Positions 1 through 6,862 of a stretch of 14,974 nucleotides of DNA are shown here, piece by piece. Source of the stretch: an uncultured Bacilli bacterium (GTDB taxonomy: Bacteria; Bacillota_I; Bacilli_A; RF39; UBA660); contig CAKORS010000022.1 of the NCBI GenBank assembly GCA_934101605.1, positions 1-14,974 on the forward strand, given 5' to 3'. Under the pieces are notes generated by a model. The model was not told the origin of the DNA, did not search any database, and worked only from the letters and a program-made list of their open reading frames with translations. Made by a program: the position numbers and the translations under genes. Numbering within the stretch: position 1 is the first letter of the stretch; each line of letters begins with the position of its first letter.

Positions 1-1
1 T

Positions 2-325
2 AAAAAAATAGTAGATAAAATAAAAGAAGAAACAGATCAAGAAAATTTAAGTGAAGATATGTTTGTAGGATTCAATGAGAAAGGTGAAAAACAAATATTC
101 TATAAATTATTAGAATTTGATTCAAAAGAAACAGGAAAACATTATCTAGCTTATACAGATAATACAACTGATGAACATGGAAATATAAAAGCCTATGGTT
201 CAATTATAGAATACGATAAAGATATTATGAAATTACAACCAATTACAACAGAAAAAGAATGGAAAGTAATTGAAATGGCTTTAAAAGTTTTACAAGATGA
301 AATAAAGGAAGATAAAAATGAATAA
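2..325 (+). CDS. DUF1292 family protein (YrzB-like), 5' end probably outside the window
   Basis: Small acidic protein whose core (FVGFNEKGEKQ, then YKLLEFDSKETGKHYLAYTD, ending in ITTEKEWKVIE) fits the DUF1292/YrzB family: a compact beta-rich domain followed by a helix, about 90 residues, function unknown. The position directly before mltG and trmR matches yrzB in B. subtilis, which supports the call. An ATG at 59 would give 88 residues, but it has no convincing Shine-Dalgarno, and the frame stays open to the first base with plausible coding content (KIVDKIKEETDQENLSED). I therefore treat the gene as 5'-partial; 59 is the alternative start. The 3' end overlaps mltG by 8 nt, so the two are probably cotranscribed and translationally coupled. 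The family is clear; start and function are not. Confidence 0.75.
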   Translation, partial: KKIVDKIKEETDQENLSEDMFVGFNEKGEKQIFYKLLEFDSKETGKHYLAYTDNTTDEHGNIKAYGSIIEYDKDIMKLQPITTEKEWKVIEMALKVLQDEIKEDKNE

Positions 326-1394
326 GAAAATAAAGATTCTTATTAAATCAATCATAATAGCAATTCTATTAGTTGTAATTGCTATTATGTCTTTTGTTTT
401 TATAAATATGTTACCAAAAGATAGTAGTAATAAAAAAACGAAAGAAATAGTTATTGAAAGTGGTTCATCAAGACTTGATATAGCAAATAAATTAGAAAAA
501 GAAGGAATAATAAAAAATAGTAAAGTTTTTTATTACTATACAAAAGTTAAAAAAGCAACAAATATTTATGCTGCAACATATAAATTAAGTCCTAGTATGA
601 ATGTAAAAAAAGTATTAAAAGTTTTACTTCTTGGTGGAACAAATACAAATACTGCAATGATAACTATAAAAGAAGGACAAAATATGAGAACTATAGCAAA
701 AACTATAGAACAAAACTCACAATACTCATATGATGAAATAATAAATAAGCAAAAAGATGAAACATATCTAAATAGTTTAATAGAAAAATACTGGTTTTTA
801 ACTGAAGATATAAAAAATAAAAATATATATTATCCACTTGAAGGTTATTTATATCCAGATACTTATAACATAGATAAGAATTCAAATATAGAAGATATAT
901 ATAAAATAATATTAGATGAAACAGATAACGTATTAAAAAAATATAAAAAAGCTTTTGAAAAAAGTAACTATACAATACATGAGTTAATAACAGTAGCGTC
1001 AATAATAGAATCAGAAACTCAAGATGAATCATCAAGAAAAGATGTATCATCAGTATTTTATAATAGAATAAAAAATGGTATGAGCCTTGGAGCAGATGCA
1101 ACAACTTACTATGCATTTAAAATAGATTTAGGAGAAAGAGATTTAACAATGGCTGAGTTAAACAGTAATAATCCTTATAATACAAGAGGACCAGAAATGA
1201 TAGGAAAACTTCCTGTTGGACCAATCTCATCACCATCAAAAAGTTCTATAGAAGCAGCTCTTTATCCAAATAATACAAGTTATTTATACTATGTATCAGA
1301 TAAAGACGGTAAAATATATTTAACTAAAAATGAAACAGATCATGACAAAATAATAAAAGAATTACAAGACAAAGGAATGTGGTATGAATGGTAA
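318..1394 (+). CDS. mltG: Endolytic murein transglycosylase MltG (YceG-like)
   Basis: Membrane-anchored lytic transglycosylase that cleaves nascent glycan strands outside the membrane and helps release or terminate new peptidoglycan chains. The 358-residue protein has one N-terminal membrane helix (about 7-30), a LysM-like region (about 44-106) and the YceG catalytic domain. Family motifs are present: LEGYLYPDTY (174-183), ASIIESE with the expected catalytic Glu231, FYNRIKNGM (247-255), NPYNTR (285-290) and GPISSPS (301-307). Length is normal for Bacillota MltG. The start ATG is preceded by AAAGGAAG. It overlaps the upstream DUF1292 gene and the downstream trmR, so it is inside one operon. 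Its presence shows the organism makes peptidoglycan, which argues against a wall-less mollicute. Confidence 0.96.
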   Translation: MNKKIKILIKSIIIAILLVVIAIMSFVFINMLPKDSSNKKTKEIVIESGSSRLDIANKLEKEGIIKNSKVFYYYTKVKKATNIYAATYKLSPSMNVKKVLKVLLLGGTNTNTAMITIKEGQNMRTIAKTIEQNSQYSYDEIINKQKDETYLNSLIEKYWFLTEDIKNKNIYYPLEGYLYPDTYNIDKNSNIEDIYKIILDETDNVLKKYKKAFEKSNYTIHELITVASIIESETQDESSRKDVSSVFYNRIKNGMSLGADATTYYAFKIDLGERDLTMAELNSNNPYNTRGPEMIGKLPVGPISSPSKSSIEAALYPNNTSYLYYVSDKDGKIYLTKNETDHDKIIKELQDKGMWYEW

Positions 1395-1996
1395 AAGAAC
1401 TACCCGAATTAATAAAAGAAATTAAAATATATGCAAAAAACTATAATGTTCCAATAATTGAAGATGACAGTCTTGAATATATAACTACATATATTATAAA
1501 AAATAGAGTAAAAAGTATTCTAGAAGTAGGAACAGCTATAGGATATTCATCTATAATGATGGCTTTAACAGATAAAAATATTCATATAACAACAATCGAA
1601 AGAGATAAAAATAGATATTTTAAAGCATTAGAAAATATTAAAAAATTCAATCTTGAAGATAGAATAACTTTAGTATTCAATGATGCATTTGAAGTAAAAC
1701 TAGATGAAGAATATGATCTTATTTTTATAGATGCTGCCAAAAGTAAAAATAAAGAAATATTTAATTTCTTTGAAAAAAACTTAAAACCAAACGGAACAGT
1801 TATAACAGATAATATTAATTTTCATGGATATGTAAAGCAAGATTTAGATAAAATAGAAAGTAGAAATATAAGAGGATTAGTAAGAAAAATAAGAGATTAC
1901 GTAGAATTTTTAGAAAACAATCCTTATTATGATACAACTATCTATCAAATTGGAGATGGCATAGCGGTAACAAAAAGGAAAGAAGAATTATTATGA
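1388..1996 (+). CDS. trmR: tRNA 5-hydroxyuridine methyltransferase TrmR (class I SAM O-methyltransferase, YrrM)
   Basis: SAM-dependent O-methyltransferase of the YrrM/TrmR family. In B. subtilis TrmR methylates 5-hydroxyuridine at wobble position 34 to 5-methoxyuridine. Seen here in 202 residues: motif I EVGTAIGYSS (46-55), the acidic ribose-binding TIERD (69-73), YDLIFIDAAK (109-118), and the DN pair (141-142), which with the Asp of IDAA is the usual metal site of this O-methyltransferase fold. The start overlaps the end of mltG by 7 nt, with AAAGGA about 11 nt upstream. The stop overlaps trhP1 in ATGA. Generic tools may call it a caffeoyl-CoA-type O-methyltransferase; the neighbours trhP1 and trhP2, which make its substrate, make the tRNA role far more likely. 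Confidence 0.9.
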   Translation: MVKELPELIKEIKIYAKNYNVPIIEDDSLEYITTYIIKNRVKSILEVGTAIGYSSIMMALTDKNIHITTIERDKNRYFKALENIKKFNLEDRITLVFNDAFEVKLDEEYDLIFIDAAKSKNKEIFNFFEKNLKPNGTVITDNINFHGYVKQDLDKIESRNIRGLVRKIRDYVEFLENNPYYDTTIYQIGDGIAVTKRKEELL

Positions 1997-2835
1997 ATAT
2001 AGTAGTAAAACCTGATACTAAAAATATAAAAAACTATATAAATGCGGGAATAAACGCATTTATTTTGTGTTTAGAAAATTTTTCTAGTTGCACTAAAATA
2101 ACATGGAAGTTAAGTGAAATAAAAAAATTAACAAAAGAATATAAAGATATAGATTTTTATATAGAAATAGATAAAAATATTTTTAATAAAGATTTAGAAA
2201 AACTAAGAAAATATTTATTAGAAATAGATGAATTAAGAATAAGTGGTATCTTTTTCTATGATCTATCTTTAATAAATCTAAAAACAAAATTAAACTTAAA
2301 AACAGATTTAATATATTCACCAAATTTTTTAGTAACTAACTATAAAACATGCAACTATTATGAAGAAATGGGAATCAAAGGAATATTAATATCTCCTTGT
2401 ATAACAAAAGATGAGATAAAAGAAATAATAGAAAAAACCAATATAAATAAATTTATAAACGTATTTGGATATCAAGTAATGTCCTTCTCAAAAAGACATT
2501 TAGTAACTAACTATTTTAATGAAATAAAAAAAGACAAAAAATATAAATACATAAAAAAAGAAGGAAGAAAATTTGAAATAATAGAAAATGAAACCGGAAC
2601 ATATATACTATCTGACACTATTTTAAATGGAATGAAATATTTAAATTATTTTAAAGATTCTAATATTATTTTAAATGAAATATCTATAAACCATAATAAG
2701 TTTTTAAAAGTAATAAAAAAATATATAGAAAGTATAAAAGAAAATAAAGATTTAACAAAAGATATAGAAAAGATAATTCCTAATACTTCATTACAATTCT
2801 TTGATAAAGAAACAATAGTAAGGGTGAAGAAATGA
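1993..2835 (+). CDS. trhP1: tRNA U34 hydroxylation protein TrhP1 (peptidase U32-like, YrrN)
   Basis: First of two tandem U32-family proteins; in B. subtilis YrrN and YrrO (TrhP1, TrhP2) are needed to make 5-hydroxyuridine-34 in tRNA. The 280 residues show the degenerate half of the family: IYSPNFLVTNY (107-117) and an INVFGYQVMSFSKR block (155-168), which aligns with the U32 signature region but lacks the cysteine cluster seen in the next gene. It probably acts as a partner subunit and not as the cluster-binding one; that is inference. Its ATG overlaps the trmR stop (ATGA) and its own TGA overlaps the trhP2 start in the same way, so the three are translationally coupled. The family name 'peptidase' is historical; nothing here points to proteolysis. 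It is somewhat shorter than B. subtilis YrrN. Confidence 0.85.
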   Translation: MNIVVKPDTKNIKNYINAGINAFILCLENFSSCTKITWKLSEIKKLTKEYKDIDFYIEIDKNIFNKDLEKLRKYLLEIDELRISGIFFYDLSLINLKTKLNLKTDLIYSPNFLVTNYKTCNYYEEMGIKGILISPCITKDEIKEIIEKTNINKFINVFGYQVMSFSKRHLVTNYFNEIKKDKKYKYIKKEGRKFEIIENETGTYILSDTILNGMKYLNYFKDSNIILNEISINHNKFLKVIKKYIESIKENKDLTKDIEKIIPNTSLQFFDKETIVRVKK

Positions 2836-4019
2836 AAAAAGAACGTATAGAATTATTATCTCCAGCTGGAGATTTAAAAAGATTAAAAATAGCATATCTT
2901 TATGGCGCTGATGCTTGTTATATAGGAGGACAAAAATATAGTCTAAGAGCAAATGCTAATAACTTTTCAATAGAAGAAATAAAAGAAGCAGTCCAAATAG
3001 CCCATAAATTAAAGAAAAAATTATATGTAACAGTAAATATAATTTTTCATAATAGTGACTTAGAAGGTATAGAGGAATATTTAAAAAAATTAGACAAACT
3101 AAAAGTAGATGCAGTAATAATTGCAGATCCTTTCCTTATCAAAATTATAAAGAAAAACTGTAAACATCTAAAAATATTTATAAGTACTCAAACATCTACT
3201 ACAAATTATGAAACAGTAGAGTATCTATCATCATTAGGGGCTGATAGAGTAGTCTTAGCAAGAGAACTTACTAAAAATGAGATAAAAGAAATAATAGATA
3301 AAACAAATACACATATAGAAGTATTTTTACATGGAGCAATGTGTACCTGTATGAGTGGTAGATGCATTTTGTCTAACTACTTTACAAATAGAGATTCTAA
3401 TCGTGGTAGTTGTGCACAAGTATGTAGATTTAATTTTGATTTAGATAAAAAAAGAAAGACTGATTTTTCAATTGCAACATGTGACCTTAATTTAGCAACT
3501 CATATAAAAGACTTAATAGAATTGAAAGTAGGATCTTTAAAAATAGAAGGAAGAATGAGAAGTGAGTATTATATAGCAACAGTAATAAGTTGTTATAGAA
3601 AACTTATTGATGCTTATTATGCAAATAACTACAATAGTAATTTAATAAAAAGAGAATTAAAAATATTAGATAAAGTATCAAATAGAAAATCAACATCTCA
3701 ATATTTCTTAAGACAAGCAAATAAAAATGATCAATATTATATAGGAAGAGAAGAAAAATCAAATCAAGATTTTCTAGCATTTATATTTTCATACAATAAA
3801 AAAAGTAAACTAGCTAAAATAGAACAAAGAAACTATTTTAAAATAGGAGATAAAGTAAATATATTTGGACCAAATGGTTTAGATTATGACTTCACAATAA
3901 CAGAAATATATAATGAAAAAATGGAAAAGATTGAATGTGCTAATCACCCAAAAGAGATTTTATATATAAAAGTTGATAAAGAAATATATGAAAATTCTAT
4001 GATGAGAAAAAAGATATAA
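2832..4019 (+). CDS. trhP2: tRNA U34 hydroxylase subunit TrhP2 (peptidase U32 family, YrrO)
   Basis: U32-family protein of 395 residues that, with TrhP1, hydroxylates U34 of tRNAs decoding four-codon boxes; E. coli TrhP uses prephenate and an Fe-S cluster for this. The N-terminus IELLSPAGDLKRLK (6-19) and the YGADACYIGG motif (24-33) are classic. The signature E163-VFLHGAMC runs into cysteines 171, 173, 178, 194, 198 and 217, which contain the likely iron-sulfur ligands. KIEGRMRSEYYIA (237-249) is also conserved in the family. A C-terminal beta domain (about 305-385) resembles the usual extra domain of this subfamily. AGGGTGA lies 4 nt before the ATG. It is the last gene of the operon and ends one base before a strong hairpin terminator. 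It should not be annotated as a collagenase or protease. Confidence 0.92.
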   Translation: MKKERIELLSPAGDLKRLKIAYLYGADACYIGGQKYSLRANANNFSIEEIKEAVQIAHKLKKKLYVTVNIIFHNSDLEGIEEYLKKLDKLKVDAVIIADPFLIKIIKKNCKHLKIFISTQTSTTNYETVEYLSSLGADRVVLARELTKNEIKEIIDKTNTHIEVFLHGAMCTCMSGRCILSNYFTNRDSNRGSCAQVCRFNFDLDKKRKTDFSIATCDLNLATHIKDLIELKVGSLKIEGRMRSEYYIATVISCYRKLIDAYYANNYNSNLIKRELKILDKVSNRKSTSQYFLRQANKNDQYYIGREEKSNQDFLAFIFSYNKKSKLAKIEQRNYFKIGDKVNIFGPNGLDYDFTITEIYNEKMEKIECANHPKEILYIKVDKEIYENSMMRKKI

Positions 4020-4020
4020 A

Positions 4021-4047
4021 AAAAGAACTAAATTATTTAGTTCTTTT
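4021..4047. terminator. Bidirectional intrinsic terminator between trhP2 and the XRE regulator
   Basis: AAAAGAACTAAA (4021-4032) pairs perfectly with TTTAGTTCTTTT (4036-4047) around a 3-nt loop. It has a T tract on the plus strand and the complementary T run on the minus strand, formed by the A run at 4017-4024. It lies between converging genes and reaches the first base of the minus-strand stop codon, so it can serve both. Confidence 0.85.
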
Positions 4048-4472
4048 TAATTACCACATAACCAATCTAAAGAAATCTTATAATAACTACAAATTTGATA
4101 TGCAAAAGAAGTTAAAAGAATAGTCTTACCAGACTCATAAGCACTAACAGTAGATTGAGAAGTATTTAAAAAATTTGCTAAGTCTTTTTGAGTTAGATTA
4201 TTTTTCTTTCTAAATTCTTTAATTCTATTACCAATCAAATAATTATCTGTTTTTAATTTTTTATTCCATGTATTAATTCTATTAAAATTAAAAACATAAT
4301 CCATACTAACTTTAAAATGATTACAAAGAATATTAAGTTTTTTTAAAGGAATGAATTCCTTATTAGTTTCCCATCTAGAGTAGTTCGATTGGCTAACACC
4401 TAAAATTTTTGCCATATCTTCTTGTTTCAACTCAGAAGCCTCTCGTATATTCGCAAGATTATTAATTATCAT
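4047..4472 (-). CDS. Transcriptional regulator with two tandem XRE-type HTH domains
   Basis: The protein (141 residues from the preferred start) is almost entirely two Cro/C1-type helix-turn-helix domains in a row. The first has LKQEDMAKILGVSQSNYSRWE, the second LTQKDLANFLNTSQSTVSAYESG; each is followed by the usual C-terminal helix ending in DYVF or DWLC. A short linker (NRINTWNKKLKTDN) joins them. There is no ligand-binding, protease or membrane domain. A GTG at 4481 would add MKV, but the ATG at 4472 has AGGTGA 5 nt before it, and that Shine-Dalgarno overlaps the GTG, so 4472 is preferred. It is divergent from the femX-like gene with 129 nt between starts, and a palindrome lies in that gap, so it may control itself and femX (inference). 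The stop overlaps the shared terminator. Confidence 0.85.
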   Translation of the reverse strand: MIINNLANIREASELKQEDMAKILGVSQSNYSRWETNKEFIPLKKLNILCNHFKVSMDYVFNFNRINTWNKKLKTDNYLIGNRIKEFRKKNNLTQKDLANFLNTSQSTVSAYESGKTILLTSFAYQICSYYKISLDWLCGN

Positions 4473-4523
4473 TACTTTCACCTATATTAATTTTCCCATT
4501 ATCTGACAATTTATTATGTTTTT

Positions 4524-4552
4524 ATGCAAATATACGATATTTGTGATATACT
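4524..4552 (+). promoter_or_regulatory. Extended -10 promoter for the femX-like gene
   Basis: TATACT (4547-4552) is preceded by TGA (4544-4546), an extended -10 element. The hexamer 17 bp upstream (ATGCAA, 4524-4529) is a poor -35, as is common for extended -10 promoters. Expected transcript start is near 4559, giving a leader of about 43 nt to the ATG at 4602. Confidence 0.55.
4527..4543. promoter_or_regulatory. Palindromic candidate operator in the regulator/femX intergenic region
   Basis: CAAATAT-ACG-ATATTTG is a perfect 7-bp inverted repeat with a 3-nt centre. It fills the -35/-10 spacer of the predicted femX promoter, where a bound repressor would block RNA polymerase. The adjacent tandem-XRE protein is the obvious candidate binder. 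AT-rich sequence makes chance palindromes common, so position is the main support. Confidence 0.5.
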
Positions 4553-4601
4553 ATTAATGCAGTAGATAGTAAGTATTTGCTGGATTAAGGAGTGAAAGTA
4601 A

Positions 4602-5648
4602 ATGTCCATATTAAATTTTAATAATAAAAAAGAAGTAAAAGAATATGAAGAATTTTTAAATAGTTATAAAAATTATAATTTTATGCAAGACCTAAAATGG
4701 AAAGATGTAAAAAGAAATTGGAATTATGAAGTTGTATATTTAAAAGAAAATAATAAAATATATGCAGGAATGCTAATACTAATAAAGAAAATACCTCATA
4801 CAAATATTTCATTAATGTATTCTCCTCGTGGACCTGTTTGTGATATCTATAATATAGAAGTAGTTAATAAACTTATTTTAGAGGCAAAACCTCTTGCTAA
4901 AAAATATAATGCCTATTCTCTAACATTCGATCCAGGAGTTGTTTATAGTAAAGAACTAGATACTTTATATAAAAATAACAAATATAAAACAACTGGACCA
5001 AACCCTAATCCAGATAGTTTAATTCAACCAAGATATGAAGCAAAAATATATTTAAAAGATAACAATATAGAAGATCTAATGAAAAGTTTCAGAGGAAAGA
5101 CTAGATATAACATAAGATTGGCAGAAAAAAATAATGTAAAAGTAACATATTCACATAAAGAGAGTGATTTAAAAGAATTTTATAAGCTCTATAAGATAAC
5201 ATCAGAAAGAGATAAAATAGGTTTAAGAACTTATGAATATTTAGAAAACATGTTAAAAGTATATAACGAAGATGAATTAAGAATATATTTAACTAAACAT
5301 GAAGATGATTATTTATCAGGAGCAATAGCAATAAGAAAAGGAAATGAAGTTTATTATGCTTATGGAGCAAGTTCTAATAACAAAAGAAATCTAATGCCTA
5401 ACTACGTAATGCAAAAAGAAATGATAAAATGGGCCATAGAAACAAAATGCAGAACATATAGTTTTGGAGGAGTAATTAACAATAATCCTAATGATGGTCT
5501 ATATAAATTTAAAATAGGTTTTTGTAGAGATTATGGATATGAAGAATGTATCGGAGAAATAAGCAAAGTATACAAACCAATAATATTTTTTACGGTAAAA
5601 AACCTGTTAATAATTAAGAAAAAAATAAGTAGAATTATAAAAAAATAG
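4602..5648 (+). CDS. FemABX-family peptidoglycan bridge aminoacyltransferase
   Basis: Cytoplasmic enzyme of the FemA/FemB/FemX(FmhB)/MurM family, which moves amino acids from aminoacyl-tRNA to the lysine side chain of lipid II to build interpeptide bridges. The 348 residues show the twin GNAT-like fold: FNFMQDLKWKDVKRNW-type N-terminus (about 25-40), SPRGPVCD (74-81), FRGKTRYNIRLAEKNNV (163-179, the family's conserved R-x-N-I-x-x-A block), ERDKIGLRTYEYLENM (202-217), SGAIAIRKGNEVYYAYGAS (239-257) and the C-terminal FGG...GLYKFKIGF (288-307). The 40-residue basic C-terminus is hydrophobic in part (327-338) and may touch the membrane. The ATG at 4602 has AAGGAG upstream. Amino-acid specificity (Gly, Ala, Ser) cannot be read from sequence. 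It stands alone under its own promoter next to a divergent regulator, so bridge building may be regulated. Confidence 0.88.
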   Translation: MSILNFNNKKEVKEYEEFLNSYKNYNFMQDLKWKDVKRNWNYEVVYLKENNKIYAGMLILIKKIPHTNISLMYSPRGPVCDIYNIEVVNKLILEAKPLAKKYNAYSLTFDPGVVYSKELDTLYKNNKYKTTGPNPNPDSLIQPRYEAKIYLKDNNIEDLMKSFRGKTRYNIRLAEKNNVKVTYSHKESDLKEFYKLYKITSERDKIGLRTYEYLENMLKVYNEDELRIYLTKHEDDYLSGAIAIRKGNEVYYAYGASSNNKRNLMPNYVMQKEMIKWAIETKCRTYSFGGVINNNPNDGLYKFKIGFCRDYGYEECIGEISKVYKPIIFFTVKNLLIIKKKISRIIKK

Positions 5649-5693
5649 TATTTTTATTACACTTTTTACATAACCTATTTAAGAAGTTTAATA

Positions 5694-5722
5694 TTGACAA
5701 AATATTAAAAATATAGTATCCT
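5694..5722 (+). promoter_or_regulatory. Promoter of greA
   Basis: Consensus -35 TTGACA (5694-5699), 17-bp spacer, then TATCCT (5717-5722, four of six consensus bases). Expected start near 5729, followed by the Shine-Dalgarno AGAGGTG (5740-5746) and the ATG at 5752. This is the only perfect -35 I found in the window. Confidence 0.75.
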
Positions 5723-5751
5723 TTTAGATAGTTTGAAAAAGAGGTGTTATT

Positions 5752-6225
5752 ATGGCAGAAAAAAAACCAATATACTTAACTGAAGAGGGTTATAAAGAGG
5801 TTAAAGAAGAATTAGACCGTTTAATAAATGTTGATAGACCAGCTAATATAATAGCTATAAAAGAAGCTCGTGCTTTAGGAGATTTATCTGAAAATGCAGA
5901 CTATGATGCTGCAAGAAATGAACAAGCAGAACTTGAAGATAGAATAAAAAAATTACAAGCAATTGTAGATAACGTTACAATAATAAAAAAAGTTTCAACT
6001 GATGAAGTAGGAGTAGGAAATACTGTAACTATATCTTATGTAGATGATGAAGATGAAAAAGACGAATATAAAATAGTAGGATCACAAGAAGCAGATCCAT
6101 TTGACTCAAAAATATCAAATGAATCTCCAATAGCAAAAGCCTTACTTGGACATAAAATTGGAGATATAGTTTCTGTTTCAAGTCCTAATGGAAGTTATGA
6201 AATAAAAGTTGTAGAAATTAAATAG
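5752..6225 (+). CDS. greA: Transcription elongation factor GreA
   Basis: Rescues backtracked RNA polymerase by entering the secondary channel and stimulating cleavage of the transcript 3' end. The 157 residues match the family length (about 158). An N-terminal antiparallel coiled coil (about 8-75) carries the tip motif GDLSENADYDAARNEQ, with the acidic tip residues Asp44 and Glu47. The C-terminal FKBP-like domain contains GVGNTVTI, EADPFDSKISNESPIAKALLG and the final VVEIK. It has its own promoter and terminator, so it is monocistronic. In B. subtilis it follows udk; here udk is absent and the regulator/femX pair sits between trhP2 and greA. Confidence 0.98.
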   Translation: MAEKKPIYLTEEGYKEVKEELDRLINVDRPANIIAIKEARALGDLSENADYDAARNEQAELEDRIKKLQAIVDNVTIIKKVSTDEVGVGNTVTISYVDDEDEKDEYKIVGSQEADPFDSKISNESPIAKALLGHKIGDIVSVSSPNGSYEIKVVEIK

Positions 6226-6245
6226 TGCTATTTAGCACTTTTTTT
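6224..6245 (+). terminator. Intrinsic terminator of greA
   Basis: AGTGCT (6224-6229) pairs with AGCACT (6234-6239) around ATTT, followed by a run of T to 6245. The stem begins inside the greA stop codon. Confidence 0.85.
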
Positions 6246-6256
6246 ATATAAAAATA

Positions 6257-6285
6257 TAGAAACAAATGTTTTAAAATGATATAAT
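6257..6285 (+). promoter_or_regulatory. Extended -10 promoter of the ruvA-ruvB-NlpC unit
   Basis: TAGAAA (6257-6262, four of six -35 bases), 17-bp spacer ending in TGA, then a perfect TATAAT (6280-6285). The expected transcript start near 6292 falls at the Shine-Dalgarno AGGTGAT (6291-6297), so the leader before the ATG at 6302 would be only about 10 nt. Confidence 0.7.
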
Positions 6286-6301
6286 TAAATAGGTGATAAT
6301 A

Positions 6302-6853
6302 ATGTACGCATATTTAATTGGAAAAGTAAAAGAAATAGAGGCAAGCTATATAGTATTAGATGTTAATAATATTGGATATTTAATATATGTAGCTAATCCA
6401 TATTCATTTGAAATAGATAAAGAATATAAAATATATTTATATAATCATGTAAAAGAAGATGAGTATAGTTTATATGGATTTAAAGAAAAAAATGAAAAAG
6501 AATTATTTTTAAAACTATTAAGTGTAAAAGGAATAGGCCCTAAAATGGCATTACCATTTTTTGCTACAGGATCAAAAGAAGGAATAACTGATGCTATAGA
6601 AAGAGAAAACATTTTATATTTAAAAAAATTCCCTAAAATTGGAGATAAAGTTGCTAGACAAATAATACTAGATTTAAAAGGAAAATTAAATACAAGTGAT
6701 GTAAAAGAGACAAATAACTATAATGAACTTATAGATGTATTAAAAGGCTTAGGATATAAAGAAAAAGAATACAAAAGCATTTTAAGTAAAATAGATAATA
6801 ATTTAAGTATAGAAGAACAAGTAAAACAAGCTTTAAAACTATTACTTAAGTAG
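6302..6853 (+). CDS. ruvA: Holliday junction branch migration complex subunit RuvA
   Basis: Binds four-way DNA junctions as a tetramer and loads the RuvB motor for branch migration. The 183 residues show the three RuvA domains: an OB-fold N-terminus (MYAYLIGKVKEI through about 62, with NNIGYLIYV 22-30), two helix-hairpin-helix motifs (SVKGIGPKMAL 74-84 and FPKIGDKVARQI 110-121) and the C-terminal RuvB-contacting three-helix domain (about 139-183). A GTG at 6293 would add three residues (MII), but it lies inside the AGGTGAT ribosome binding site, so the ATG at 6302 is the real start. ruvB follows after 9 nt. No ruvC is next to it; Bacillota normally resolve junctions with RecU or RuvX-type nucleases. 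Confidence 0.95.
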   Translation: MYAYLIGKVKEIEASYIVLDVNNIGYLIYVANPYSFEIDKEYKIYLYNHVKEDEYSLYGFKEKNEKELFLKLLSVKGIGPKMALPFFATGSKEGITDAIERENILYLKKFPKIGDKVARQIILDLKGKLNTSDVKETNNYNELIDVLKGLGYKEKEYKSILSKIDNNLSIEEQVKQALKLLLK

Positions 6854-6862
6854 GAGGTTTAT

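Noticed and set aside
703..1116. Minus-strand frame of 137 codons inside mltG
   Set aside because: Lies antisense to a clear MltG coding region; the leucine/tyrosine-rich product is typical of a shadow of AT-rich coding sequence.
2832..4019. Collagenase/protease function for the U32 proteins
   Set aside because: Context with trmR and the cysteine cluster fits the tRNA hydroxylation subfamily; no protease active site can be pointed to.
4473..4481. GTG start of the XRE regulator at 4481
   Set aside because: It overlaps the AGGTGA ribosome binding site that serves the ATG at 4472.
5640..5656. Terminator after the femX-like gene (AAAAAT-AGT-ATTTTT)
   Set aside because: Only a 6-bp all-AT stem with a tight loop; too weak to call with confidence, although some termination before the greA promoter is likely.
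6293..6301. GTG start of ruvA giving an extra MII
   Set aside because: The GTG is inside the AGGTGAT Shine-Dalgarno; ATG 6302 fits the spacing and the family N-terminus.
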